Source of the DNA: Rhopalosiphum padi
Lineage: Eukaryota > Arthropoda > Insecta > Hemiptera > Aphididae
Assembly: GCF_020882245.1 (NCBI RefSeq)
Contig: NC_083599.1
Location: forward strand, 74,817,745 to 74,881,744
DNA length: 64,000 bases
Direction: 5' to 3'
A program made the position numbers and the translations under genes. A model generated the notes under the pieces. The model worked only from the letters and a program-made list of their open reading frames with translations. It made no database searches and was not told the DNA's origin. Below are positions 1-10,909 of this stretch, piece after piece; within the stretch, counting starts at the first letter, position 1, and every line of letters starts with the position of its first letter.

Positions 1-1482
1 GTTACTGCTCATGTATATAATACAAATTATGTACTGAAAACATTTGTACTAACAACAGAAAAACTTAATAAAAATCATACAGCACAATACTTATATGAAA
101 CATTGATTGAAATATTTGAAGAATGGAAAATAATTAATAAAGTAGTAGCTATTGTAACCGATTCTGGTGCTAACATAAAGGCTGCAATAAAAAAAATGAA
201 TGGCATACCTCATATTCCATGTACTGCACATAAGTTGAACTTAGTGGTGACAAACGCACTAAAAATTCAGTGTGGTGCAGATGAAAGTGACGTAGATAAC
301 AATATTGGTTGGGATGGAGTTAACGATTTAAACATTTTATTAAAAAAATGTCGTTCAATAGTAACATTTTTTAAAAAAAGTGAAATTGGACATCGCTGTT
401 TACAAGACAAGTTAAAACAACTAAGTTTACCCGATTTGAAATTAAAGCAAGATGTGTCAACCCGTTGGAACAGTAGCCTCTTAATGCTTGAAAGGTTGGT
501 AACATTAAAAGAACCACTTACTTGTGTCATGATGTCGCTAAAGGATGGTCCAACAATGCTCCTACCAATGGAATGGAGAATTATAGAGGATATTATACCA
601 CTGCTAACACCATTTAATTTAATGACAACAGAACTTTCAGGAGAAAAATACCCAACACTTGCCATGGTTATACCTTTAGTGAGAGGTATTAAAATTTATT
701 ATAAATTTAATTTTTTATAGTATGTCTAATTATTAACAAACTTTTTTGTAGGTGTGAATATTGCTCTTAATTCTAAAATAATGGAGACAGAATTAGGTGT
801 AGCATTAAAAACTAAATTGATAAAAAATATGTCAGATCGTTTTAATCTGATTGAAGATAATGATGTTTCACCTTGTTTTTCAATTTCAACAGTTCTTGAC
901 CCAAGGTTTAAGAAAGTAGCTTTTACAAATATAGAGTTGGCCAATAAAGCTATACAGAGTATAAATAATGAATTAGCTGCATCAATTGGTAATGAACTAA
1001 TGAATAATGATTATTTGAGAACCCACTGGCTACTGCCTACTACCTATTATTTTCATATATATGCTAACCTTAATATTATTTTCTAAGGAGAAAACAGAGA
1101 GCATTCAGCACCCATAGTAAATCATGAACCCCAAGAAAATCAATGCTCTGACTTATGGGCATTTTTGGCAACTGAAGTAGAAGAAGAAAGGACAACTTTA
1201 ACGTCAAACACAACCGCGCAAACACTTATAAATCAATATATAAGTCTTCCTCTGGAAAAACGGTCAAGTATTCCACTAGATTTCTGGATCAAACATCAGT
1301 CACTTCTGGACTCATTATTTAAAATAGCTGTGAAATACTCTATAATTCCAGCGACTTCGGTTCCCTCAGAAAGAGTTTTTTCAAAAGCAGGGGAAATAAT
1401 GAGTGCCAAAAGGAATCGGCTAGATCCAAAAAATTTAGATGTTTTAATTTTTTTAAACAAAAATTTAAAAGAATTAGCATAG
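1..1482 (+). CDS. hAT-superfamily transposase, 3' part (starts before the window)
   Basis: DDE/RNase H-like cut-and-paste transposase that would act in the nucleus on its own element ends. The frame is open from base 1. Two short introns restore one frame: 686-751 (66 bp, GT-AG) and 989-1087 (99 bp, GT-AG), so exons are <1-685, 752-988 and 1088-1482. Visible motifs are TDSGANIKAAI, the C-x2-H motif CTAHKLNLVV, DVSTRWNSSLL, and a hAT C-terminal dimerisation domain containing SVPSERVFSKAGEIMS and KRNRLDP. The stop at 1480-1482 fits the normal family C-terminus. The N-terminal BED-type zinc finger and first catalytic Asp lie outside the window. No nonsense codon or frameshift remains once the introns are removed, so this copy may be intact. 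Family assignment is firm; activity is not shown. Confidence 0.87.
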
Positions 1483-1684
1483 ACATAATATTGCTATGCT
1501 ATTGTCTTTTTGTGTTTTATTTAAATAAAAGATAAAATTTCATTACTATAAAAAGTACTTACAATATTTTTTCTTGTAAAAATATCTAATTATGCTAATG
1601 AACCATTAAATACATTTATTTATTAGCTTTAAGATAAATATTTATTTTTGGTGGTAATATCATAAGTTGACAAATTTCTCCTTT

Positions 1685-1917
1685 AGTTATTTAGTCGGTT
1701 TTCGTTAGTTACCTAGTTGTTTTTTTAAAAGTCATAAGTCGTTAGTCGTTTTTCGATAGTTTATAGTCATTAGTCGTTTTTTGTTAGTGTTAGTCATTGA
1801 GCAGTTTGTTAGTTGGCCATGATAATTGTAAATTTGTAACCAACTGTTAGTCGGTTTTTTGTAGTAAAATATAACTATTAGTCGGTTATTCAAATTATTC
1901 GGTTGTGCCCATCACTA
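1685..1917 (+). repeat. hAT 3' subterminal repeats and terminal inverted repeat
   Basis: Downstream of the transposase, the motif TTAGTCG (often followed by a T run) and variants recur about eight times. The stretch ends at 1904-1917 with TGTGCCCATCACTA, which on the other strand reads TAGTGATGGGCACA, a typical hAT terminal sequence. Clustered subterminal repeats next to the TIR are where hAT transposases bind. The left TIR is outside the window, so the target duplication cannot be checked. Confidence 0.6.
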
Positions 1918-3499
1918 GTGGATACCCAAGAAATAATAACGCGTGTATAAATATATAGTCGCTTATATATAAACGTCGTCTAATAGAAATTTAAGTTCCG
2001 TAAAAGAATACGGGCACATTTTAGCAACGCTAAGTGCATGCGTACACAGGATAATTAATATAATAGTACATGGTTTGCTTACAGTATGAATACTAAATTA
2101 CATATTATTATTTTTATCGTGTTACATTTATAAATATATTATTATTATCATTATTATTATATATTTATATATTATAATATTTAAACTATAAAATATCAAC
2201 TTATGTACGAGTAGGTACCTTAACACAGCAAAAATAAGTTGAAAAATAAAAATATAATATACGTAAAAGTTTTAAGTTTCCACGAATACTGTTTTTAAAT
2301 TATAACGATATAATAAAAATCGTTATTTATCGTTTAAATAAGTAATTTAGTACAAATTTGAACTTAGAATTTCTACGAAAAATAATTGTCACATTTACTT
2401 TTCAATTGCAAATAATGTCATTAAATTTTTTTTTAACATTTATAAGACAAATATATAATCTGTAATAACAGTTACAATATAAAGATATGAGTGATGAAAA
2501 AAAAGAATAATTACCCAGCAGTATAACACTCAGATAAAATAAAAAATCAAGGTATATCTTTTATTTATAAACTCACAACACATTTTATAAAGAAATATAA
2601 TATAGTACCTACTTCTAAGTTTAGTAAAATATTTACCATTAACTATATTTAAAAATTCACTTTGAATTATATTAGGTATATAGGACTTTTAATAGTTCAC
2701 CAACTTAACCAAATAACTTTTAAAAACAAATAATTTTTCACTAATATAATAGTACATAAATATTAATGTGACAGTGTGTTTTATTCGTAAATTATACATA
2801 AAAAAAAATTTGTAGGTATTTGGTTAAGTATTTACGTTAATACGTATAAATAAAAGTAAATCATTGGCGGCGTATATGAAAAATGAAAGGTGACATTTCA
2901 AATCGTACTATTTCCTATAATAAAAATGAGATAAAACGCACCAACTCCTAATATTTTGACAAAGCGAACTATATTCATATTATTTCAGTTTGCACTATAT
3001 TATAAATATATATACATAATAACAAACGAAATTAAAGTAACATAAAATGTACTATTTCCAGTTGTTTTAAAATACATAAAACCTTTTTTGTAGATTTTTA
3101 ATAATTAATTAATTTAAACGATGTATTTATTTCTATTTGTACATCTGACATTTTGACAACATTATCGTCATACACTGTCATCGAGTACCTATTGTTATTA
3201 TTGATAGTAAATTGTGCTTAAAGTTTAGATGATCGGTGATATCACCTATCTTATTATTATATTGATTATTCATCTAAAAAAAATAGATAGAAAGAATTTA
3301 TATTTAATCCAATATATTAGTGAATAGGTTTCTATCAGCAATGATGTAATGCAACACAACAATAATTAATTAATTAATGTAAATTTAATAATACAATAAA
3401 TTATAAAATTAGTTATTTATACATGGACACATAAAGGTACATGCCTACTAGGTAACTATCAGGAAACCTACTAGATTATGAAAATTTAAAAGTTGTAAT
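1918..3499. other. AT-rich intergenic DNA, no gene seen
   Basis: Very AT-rich sequence with short TAT/ATTATT runs. No ORF, splice-bounded exon or inverted repeat could be supported. Confidence 0.6.
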
Positions 3500-3684
3500 A
3501 TTTTACATAGCTATAATTCACTTTAAAATTATAATATCAATAAAAGCAGCCTATGTCATTTTCTAATATTCTTGCCTATAAATTTGATAATAGGTAAATT
3601 TACTCTAATATTAACTATACTCTAATTTACACTAACATCACAGAATGTGTTCTACAGTACTCAAATTTTTTATGATGTACATTA
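3500..3684. repeat. Partial copy of the TTAAGAGGAYG snap-back element
   Basis: This stretch matches the right half of the complete snap-back element at 44091-44524. Shared blocks include ATATCAATAAAAGCA, AATATTCTTRCCT, ATAATAGGTAAATTTACTCT and TTATGATGTAC. Its right end is cut off where the hairpin element at 3685 begins, and its left arm is missing. Confidence 0.5.
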
Positions 3685-3823
3685 GGCCGGGGTTATACAT
3701 GGCGTATTCGGATGAAAACGCGGCGTATTACGCCCATCGTGTATAATAGTTACTCCGATATAAGACAATGAATCTTGAATTCGACGGAAAACGCGGCGGA
3801 ATATGCCATATATAGCCCCAGCC
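3685..3823. repeat. 139-bp hairpin MITE with GGCCGGGG head (copy 1)
   Basis: The left end GGCCGGGGTTATACATGGCG is matched, inverted, by the right end (reverse complement begins GGCTGGGGCTATATATGGCA). GC content is far above the surroundings. The middle includes AAGACAATGAATCTTGAAT. A second copy in the opposite orientation is at 37784-37921 and shares GCGGCGTATTACGCCC and the same middle. It has no coding capacity. No clear target duplication was found. Confidence 0.6.
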
Positions 3824-5282
3824 CAAGGCCTTACTGCCTGTACCAACTGTAGCCGCACTCGGCTTTAATATTAAATAGTAGTGAATATTAAGGCGCCTTT
3901 ACGGCAGGAAGGTAGGCCACCCAAGGTGCTGCACTACCAACCAGATAAATAATAAGGAATAGTGAAAAGTAATAATATAATATAGTATGTATAATAATAA
4001 TTGATTTTTATGCAAACAGTAGTGTATAATTAAACAAATGTAAATTGTTAAAAAAAATGAATAACGTAGTATGTATAATAATTGAGTTTTGACAGTGAAA
4101 GTGTATAATTAATTAAATAAATGTAAATACTGTAAACAATAATAATATCAGGCCTCACAATGGCTCAGGTAATGAGGAACAATACAATTTTTTAATGGTG
4201 AATAATAAGTAACAGCCCGTCGGCTATAAAGAAAAATTAAATATATAATATAACACAATTAATGGTCGACCAATACTCACATGTGGCTATGTCAGGTAAT
4301 GCGCGCACCGGTTACGTAATAATAATTTAATACAATAAAAAAATGACAACCGCGTGCGCGATTAGCTAGCCACAGCCACCAACGATGAATTCAAACACAA
4401 AGCACAGACGTGCACACAGCAGGAGTAGAAGAATACGAAAACCACGACTCACAATGACTGTTGGTAACAATAATGACTACCCTAGACTGGGGAAATAAAA
4501 TATGAAAATGTTGACAATATAAATTGTTCGAACGATATTTACCAACAACCAATTCACGAAATCACAGACAACGTGGTTTTCGACAGCGGACAATGGACAA
4601 CACGGAGCTCTTCACCACAGCAAAACGACGAAAAGAAAAGAGAACGAGCCGGTCTGTCACACGGTTTTAACGAACCGGTCCCGAAGACAAAAGAAGTACG
4701 AAACGAAAGCTCAGTGCCATCTACACAAATGAAAACACGCGAACTTATGGAACTGTCGGTGACACTGAGGTGAATGACTTGAAAAAATACACAAAACATA
4801 ACCGAATTTATTTCAACCGCACACACATGACACGAAATAACGAAAAACATTTTAAACGAAAACGAGATAACGGCCGCACGCACGCACCGGACGGTTATCA
4901 CACAACAGTTGTTGTCAACCGCACCGCGGTGCCACACGATACGAACCGATACCTCAACACGAAATTGACAGAACGAAAACCCCGCCGAAAGACTGTATAC
5001 CAATGTTGGCGACAACACGTTCATTAATCATTCCCGATATTCTTTTGTATTGCGATAGTGAGTTTATCTGCGTATTTTTCTACTATAGAGGACAATATTA
5101 TTATAACACTACTTCTGTCTTCTGTTATTTTATACCTACTACTAAAATGTATAGATTAGTTGACCGTCGACAATTAATTGACACTAACACTGACACTGTA
5201 ATAACGCAATAGCATATATTATACAGAAAATCATAAGTGAGTACGAACTTATTTAAAAGTTAAAAAAACTTATTTCAATAAA
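3824..5282. other. Non-coding stretch with a GC-richer patch (about 4260-5030)
   Basis: The patch 4260-5030 is richer in G+C than its flanks. Overlapping short ORFs occur on both strands there, but none resembles a known protein and their mutual overlap argues that they are chance. The sequence around 5000-5020 (TGTTGTCGCCAACATTGG on the minus strand) looks like the start of an LTR, but no partner LTR, primer site or gag-pol is present. It could also be a promoter or 5' UTR of a host gene. Confidence 0.4.
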
Positions 5283-5489
5283 ATGTCGTCTAAAAACTAA
5301 ACTATTAAAAAAATTTTTTTACCTATTCAAATTTCAAATGTTAATCAAACTAGTACCTTTAAAGAAAATGTATCAACTAAAAGACCACTTTCACCTAATG
5401 ATGTTACTGATATTAGTGCAAAAAAATCTATGTATGATTTAGCAACTTCGTCTTCGTCCTTAACTTATAATAATTATGATATCAGTTAA
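5283..5489 (+). pseudogene. Orphan N-terminal fragment of a hAT-type transposase
   Basis: From the ATG at 5283, 69 codons read MSSKN, then a stop (5298-5300), then a low-complexity Ser/Lys-rich segment containing TKRPLSPNDVTD and KKSMYDLATSSSS, with a terminal stop at 5487-5489. This style of N-terminus (basic start, KRPLSP, poly-Ser) precedes the TTF/ZMYM-like hAT transposases common in aphid genomes; that recognition is from memory of the family style. The rest of the gene is gone: the element's terminal repeat lies only about 180 bp downstream. Confidence 0.4.
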
Positions 5490-5629
5490 TTCTGCAACAA
5501 AACAGTTTTTAATATTTATTTTTATAATTTTTTTTTGAATATAGTATATATACTGCATAAACATAATATAATATAAACCATTTGTTTTTATAAAAATAAA
5601 AATAATACATTTGAAATACATATTATTTT

Positions 5630-5667
5630 TAGGACCCCCCCAGAAAAATTTTGAAAATCCGCCACTG
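5630..5667 (-). repeat. hAT-like terminal repeat (CAGTGGCGG end)
   Basis: Read on the minus strand from 5667, the end is CAGTGGCGGATTTTC followed by a short spacer and a run of seven G. The same CAGNGGCGG head plus poly-G/C architecture recurs at 9244 and 62191. It marks the right boundary of the deleted element holding the 5283-5489 fragment; the left end was not found. Confidence 0.45.
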
Positions 5668-6176
5668 CTCTCAATCTCAATTTTTTCTATATTATTGACA
5701 CACTCTTTACCGGCTTTACTCCTCTAGATCTTAAAATATTTGTATTAAATGTTTATATTTGAATATTTGATGATAGAGTATAGGTACTCTCAAAAAAATA
5801 AATGAGAACACCACTGAATATATAATTAATTAGTTAAATAAATGTATTTTATTTTAACATTTAACAATTTAAAAATACCAATTATATATAATTTAATTTA
5901 ATATTTACATTTAGGATTAAGTAAATAAATATATCAAAGGTCATATAAATAAATCCTTTGTAAGATGTAATGATATATATAATATAACATTATTAAATAA
6001 TAAATTAAATATAATTTAATGTTACATTCACATTTAGGATTAAGTAGATAAATAATATACTATCAAAGGTCACATAGATAAATGTTTTGTAAGATGTAAT
6101 GATATATACAATATATTAATTTTCATATACTAATATTAAATTAGAACATACCTTATTTTTAACTCATTACAATAAA
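5668..6176. other. AT-rich DNA with a short local duplication
   Basis: No gene. The segments around 5905-5975 and 6030-6105 are diverged direct copies sharing TTTAGGATTAAGTA, ATCAAAGGTCA, and TTTGTAAGATGTAATGATAT, so a roughly 130-bp unit has been duplicated in tandem. Confidence 0.5.
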
Positions 6177-6300
6177 CTAGCTGACCCGGCAAACGCTGTT
6201 TTGCCAAAAAGAAAATACTCTTAAAAAAAAACTGCAAAAAAGTTTTGATAGGTACCTTGGGCGGGTTCACCACTCTTTAAATGACACCTTAACCCATTCG
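6177..6300. repeat. Dispersed insect repeat fragment (CTGACCCGGCAAACG type)
   Basis: The sequence CTGACCCGGCAAACGCTG followed by TTTTGCC is one I recognise as recurring in insect genomes, but I cannot assign it to an element class. The rest of the block carries no ORF. Confidence 0.3.
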
Positions 6301-6582
6301 GCCTACTGTTGGAATTATGGGAGTTCAACTACACCTCTGTTATGTACAAATATAATATTTATATAACGTATGTATAAATAAATTGTATACATAGACAGTC
6401 GAATCGCAATAACTCGAAGTTGAAGGGAGATAAAAATTAGCTTTGAGATATCTAACTTGAATTGATATTAATTTATATTTATAGAAGAATAAAAAAAAAA
6501 TTTGAGTTATCGCCACTCGAGTGTTTATTATACATATATGGACAAATATCATGGGCAATTTGTATGTATATATGTTACTATA

Positions 6583-7651
6583 AATGTCCGCAATTGGTGA
6601 ATGTTAAAAAATTATAATAATTTATACATTTTCATCAGAATTTTGGTCAATGCTGACATAAACAGTTTTGGTTAATGTTAACATAGGTATTCGCACATAT
6701 TGTTATAGTATAATACTATAGTTGAATACTTAAATATATAATAGAAAATAGAAACAACAAATTATTATTATTATTAATTAATAATAAATTATTATATATA
6801 TTTGTATTATTTAAATTATGATTATTTTACTATACAAAAACTATTATTTTTAAAAAAATGGGGAAAATTATTCTACTCATTATAACATTAACTGTTATGT
6901 TATGTTAACATTGACATAAACTGTCATGACATTGTGTACTACATAAAATTCCAAAATTTCTACAATCTAACTTTTTGAGGTGAATTTGATGCAGGTGCTT
7001 GCTTTAAGGAAATTTGTTGATCCCTTTGTGCACCAGTAATTGATATTAAATTTTCTTTACACATTGAAAACTGATTGCTAGTGTATAATTGATTTATAAT
7101 ATCATTTTTGGTACCTAATTTATAAAAATCATTATCTACTTTATCTAATAAATAATAATACTAGTACTACAGCTAAAATATTTTGGAGATCCATTTTACT
7201 ACGATCAACATCTAGAACTTGAATACAGATAGTTTCTCCAACGTTTATATATTAATATGTTTGAATATCAACAAGATCTATTTGATATCGGAAATTCAAC
7301 TTTGAGCTTATTAAAGGCTTTACAACAATGCCTTTTCTGAGTGTTTTTTAATTTGTTTACCTTTGAACTCCAATACTGTATAACAATTACATACATGTAA
7401 TATTTTTGTACCTTTATTGCAATTATTTAATCATCTGAGGTTAAGTTACTTACTCTTCTGTTATCCCTAAATTAGATAAAATATTATGGACATTATCAAC
7501 ATTTACTAATCGTTGTATTAATTTCGACATTCACTAATGAATGTTTAACTAAAATACAAATTTAATCAATATGTCAACATTCAGCAATGACTTTGGTGTA
7601 CTGCGACATTATTTATCCGGTAACTGTCAACATTCACCAATTGCGTACATT
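6583..7651. mobile_element. Inverted-repeat DNA element of about 1.07 kb, class uncertain
   Basis: The left end AATGTCCGCAATTGGTGAAT is matched, inverted, by 7624-7651 (reverse complement begins AATGTACGCAATTGGTGAAT). Inside both ends there are repeated variants of GTCAACATT and TGACATAAAC (near 6650, 6690, 6900, 7490, 7570), suggesting binding-site repeats. The interior encodes a decayed reverse-strand C-terminus at 6960-7148. No target duplication could be called. It may be a deletion derivative of a MULE-like or other TIR transposon. Confidence 0.5.
6960..7148 (-). pseudogene. Decayed C-terminal coding fragment inside the 6583-7651 element
   Basis: Sixty-two codons are open on the minus strand, ending in a TAG at 6960-6962. 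The peptide contains LDKVDNDFYKLGTKND and ends SNSPQKVRL. Codon composition is far less AT-only than the surroundings, which supports former coding. No domain is recognisable. Upstream sequence is interrupted, so this is the tail of a lost transposon-encoded protein. Confidence 0.4.
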
Positions 7652-9243
7652 CATTGTAATATATATTTTAAATTAATTAATACATAAAATACATTTTAAA
7701 TTATAGCATATATTTCCTTCTGTTTTTTTCTTTAGTTTGATTTATTAATATTATTTTTTAATATGCATTTCTTAATTTTATTTTTTATAAATTTAACAGT
7801 ATTATAAAATATTATATTATGATACCTATGAAAAACATAACTACTTATTATTTTCGATTTTATTAATTAAATCAAATTATATAACTTGTTGTGTGCAAAA
7901 TTATCTAGTGATAATGCGTCTACCATAGATATGTATATTATAATAATAAAATACAAACACTGTAATGGTGTTTCATACCATTATACCTACATATATATAT
8001 ATATAAATATGTAATATATGTTAATATAGTGAAATATTACTTTTCCATCATAATCATTACCTGTTATTTATTATTATTATTATATCAGTTTTGAAAATAG
8101 TGCAGAGTGATACTGTATGAACTCATCTAAAAGAATTTTAAGAATTTTATCCAGATGGAGTGTTAACAAGAAACCTATACGACTTAACATTGCTAAAATT
8201 TGTGATACACATGGCAATCTGAGTAAAGAAATTATAGTGGTATGGAATAATGAATAAATAGCAAAATTATTCAAAATGGTCATTTAAATATGTAAGTATT
8301 TATTGGGTTTAGTTATTATTTAATGTTTTTAATTTGTTTATACGTTGGTAAACCTTTTTTAGTATACTAAATTTTAAAAGTACGCTTTTGAAATTATATC
8401 CAAGCCAATTTGTTCTTGTATTAGAGCTATTTGGATTATTTCAATATACAGTATTTAAGAGACTCCAATCTAAATAAGAAATAATTATGATTAATGGTTA
8501 TAGATACAGTTACATTAAATATATATATATTTATCATATTTTTTTATTTTAGTGGTTGTGTATTCAGAATCTTCTGGATAAATTTACTCCATGTATGGTA
8601 TCAAATGTAGCAAATGAAACTTGTAAAAATCTGTCATTTGAAATTGGATCCATCCTGATGTTTGAAGATTGTACATCAAAGCAGCTATTCTGCCTATTCT
8701 TCACATTTACAATGTTTTTTTAATAAAATGTTGCTCTTTTAAAATTTATAAAAATATATAGCATTGATTTTAAAATATACAGATAAATCATGCATTAGAC
8801 AATAGTAATGGCCGATTCTGTACTGTTAGCTGCCTTACAGTCTTGTTATTGTTGTTGTTGTAAGCTCAATAGGAAACTAACTTGCTTTAGTAGGAGCATT
8901 GTTATTCAAACAATTTTCCGGGGACAATAAAAAAAATAATATTGTTTCCATCTATTTTTATTATTTTTTTTTATTTGAAATTAATACTGGATTTGGCAAT
9001 AAATGTCTGTATTTTAATTATTAATCAAATAACCTGGCTTAAATATGTTCCAATTCCCTACAGACAGAATAATATCTGAAATCTGGTAATTGTACTTACT
9101 AGCTACTGTTCATTTAAAAATATTAAATTACTAAAATAGTTTGTGATTGCAGATAAAATATAACTTATACGACACCAACAATACCTACTGACTAATTAAT
9201 AAACAACATTTTACTCACCGAAAACTACTATTCTATTGGCTTA
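7652..9243. other. Mostly non-coding; two exon-like plus-strand stretches
   Basis: At 8091-8291 a stretch is preceded by a TTATATCAG acceptor and followed by a GTAAGT donor, but all three frames contain stops. At 8554-8720 a stretch after a TTTTATTTTAG acceptor is open for about 56 codons and contains QNLLDKFTPCMVSNVANE. Neither matches a family I know. They could be remnants of a gene or element into which the LINE inserted, or chance. Confidence 0.3.
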
Positions 9244-9300
9244 CAGTGGCGGATTACATGTTTTTTTCAACACTGGGCAGTGTTTTAGCACCCCCTTCCT
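9244..9300 (+). repeat. hAT-like terminal repeat (CAGTGGCGG head)
   Basis: CAGTGGCGGATTACATG is followed about 30 bases on by GCACCCCCTTCC. The head is identical for 12 bases to the minus-strand end at 5667, so it marks the left end of a related element running rightward. No matching right end was seen before or after the LINE. Confidence 0.4.
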
Positions 9301-9606
9301 ACCACAACATAAGTAGTCTGTATAAAATATTTCAACTTGAACTGGACAGATCGACAAACTTTTGACTGCAGTTGTGACCTATATTGATACTTTTTCTTAA
9401 AATTTTTTCCAAAAAATGAAGCTATATTATATATTGAGCTCTGCTTCAGTTATCTGCTGTTCGTTGGCCTCTACGGTCGTGTTGCATTTTTCGTTGGTCG
9501 CTTATCGCTTTTTCTATATTTATTACCTATACTCCAGTGTATATCGATATATCATTTGTTTTTTACGTACTTTATATTTATTTTATTCTTTCTCCGTCTA
9601 TTTAAG

Positions 9607-10512
9607 ATGCCCATATGCAATAAATGTTCCGTTAATATTACTAAAGCATCCTCCATACAATGCAATGATTGTGACTTAACATGGCACGCAAAATGCCAAC
9701 AACTCACTAAAGAGGATATCGACTACTTAAAAGAAGCCAATAACATATGGCGATGCAGCAAATGCGCTAGCGCCAAAAGAGCCTCTTTTAGACTCGAAAA
9801 TCCAACCAACATAGAAAGTAACGAACTACATGAGATCAAAGAAATTATTTTACAACTCAGGGATTGCTTTCAAAATCACAAGGACGATACAGCCAAAAAT
9901 TTTGAAATTCTGAATACTAAATTCAACGCTATTGATAAAATTATCACAGAAAACCAAGCACTGAAAACACACATATCTCAATTGGAAAAACAGATTGAAT
10001 CCATAGAACGTCGCCAAATCGCCAACGACATTATCATTGATGGTGTCCCCGAAAATAAAAATGAAAACTGCGCAATACTTATTAAAAATATTGGTAAACA
10101 GCTAAGCGTAAACATAAATGACTCTATGATTAATGATTGTCATAGAATTGGTTTTAACCATAATAATACGCGCCCTAGAAGAATCCTAGTCAGCTTTAGT
10201 AACCACCAACTTAAAGTTGATTTTCTCAAAGCTCGACAAATATTTAGGAATTTCTCTAGTAAATATATTGACATCCAACCGGATGTACCCATATATATTA
10301 GAGAAAACTTAACAACCAAGGGAAATAAATTATTCAAAGAAGCCAGAGACCTAAAAAAACAGCTTAACTTTCAATTTGTGTGGACAAAAAACGCCATAAT
10401 CTTCTTACGCAAAAACGAAACAGATAAGATAATACGTGTCGACAGCGAGGACACAATTCAAAACATCAAAGGACAATATGAAGATTTAAACTCCTACAAC
10501 AAAAATTCGTAA
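9607..10512 (+). CDS. LINE ORF1 protein (PHD finger, coiled coil, RNA-binding fold)
   Basis: Predicted nucleic-acid chaperone that coats element RNA. The start is taken at the ATG at 9607, because the zinc finger begins at residue 4; an in-frame ATG at 9556 would add a hydrophobic leader with no counterpart. The protein has 301 residues. A C4HC3 PHD-type finger uses C4, C7, C19, C22, H27, C30, C50 and C53. Residues about 75-150 are heptad-like and coiled-coil-forming. From about 155 a segment with DGVPENKNENC and a following basic region with SNHQLKVDFLKARQIF and KGNKLFKEARDLKKQL resembles the L1-type ORF1 RRM and C-terminal domains. It is separated from ORF2 by 394 bases and lies in a different frame. 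Confidence 0.85.
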   Translation: MPICNKCSVNITKASSIQCNDCDLTWHAKCQQLTKEDIDYLKEANNIWRCSKCASAKRASFRLENPTNIESNELHEIKEIILQLRDCFQNHKDDTAKNFEILNTKFNAIDKIITENQALKTHISQLEKQIESIERRQIANDIIIDGVPENKNENCAILIKNIGKQLSVNINDSMINDCHRIGFNHNNTRPRRILVSFSNHQLKVDFLKARQIFRNFSSKYIDIQPDVPIYIRENLTTKGNKLFKEARDLKKQLNFQFVWTKNAIIFLRKNETDKIIRVDSEDTIQNIKGQYEDLNSYNKNS

Positions 10513-10904
10513 ATACTAATCCTACATATTTATTACTGATTTACTATATATATCTTTCTCCTCAAATTGTAACTCTAATACTCATAACATACCATATAAT
10601 TTGCTCTTATCTCACTAAATTACCTATCATTATTACCATGTATCAAACCTTTTATAATCGCTATTTTAATGTTAAACAATTTATCAACTATTATTATTTA
10701 ATATTAGCTTTAATGGATTTATCTGTTAACACCATATTCATATCGATTCCAGAATTACAAATTACATTTAGCCAGCTTATATTACTTTCTCTCAAATCAT
10801 TATTTGAACGATATCGCTATCTGCGTTTCCATAACAATAATTGGCTCTACGATCAGTTTTACGTCATAAATAACAAATTGTATATTATACCCTACACCAT
10901 ATTA

Positions 10905-10909
10905 TAATG
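10905..10909 (+). promoter_or_regulatory. TAATG stop-start overlap before ORF2
   Basis: The stop TAA (10905-10907) of an 89-codon upstream ORF beginning at 10638 shares its last base with the ATG (10907-10909) of ORF2. A UAAUG overlap is used for termination-reinitiation in some non-LTR elements. The upstream ORF has AT-driven composition and no domain, so it may serve only to deliver ribosomes, or be chance. Confidence 0.35.

Noticed and set aside
267..665. 132-codon minus-strand ORF inside the hAT gene
   Set aside because: It is antisense to a clear transposase domain and has no domain of its own.
4150..5020. Possible minus-strand LTR beginning TGTTGTCGCCAACATTGG
   Set aside because: No second LTR, no primer-binding site, no gag-pol and no clear terminal CA were found.
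4554..5212. Overlapping 66-156 codon ORFs on both strands in a GC-richer patch
   Set aside because: They overlap on opposite strands, have biased repetitive composition and no recognisable motif; low stop density explains them.
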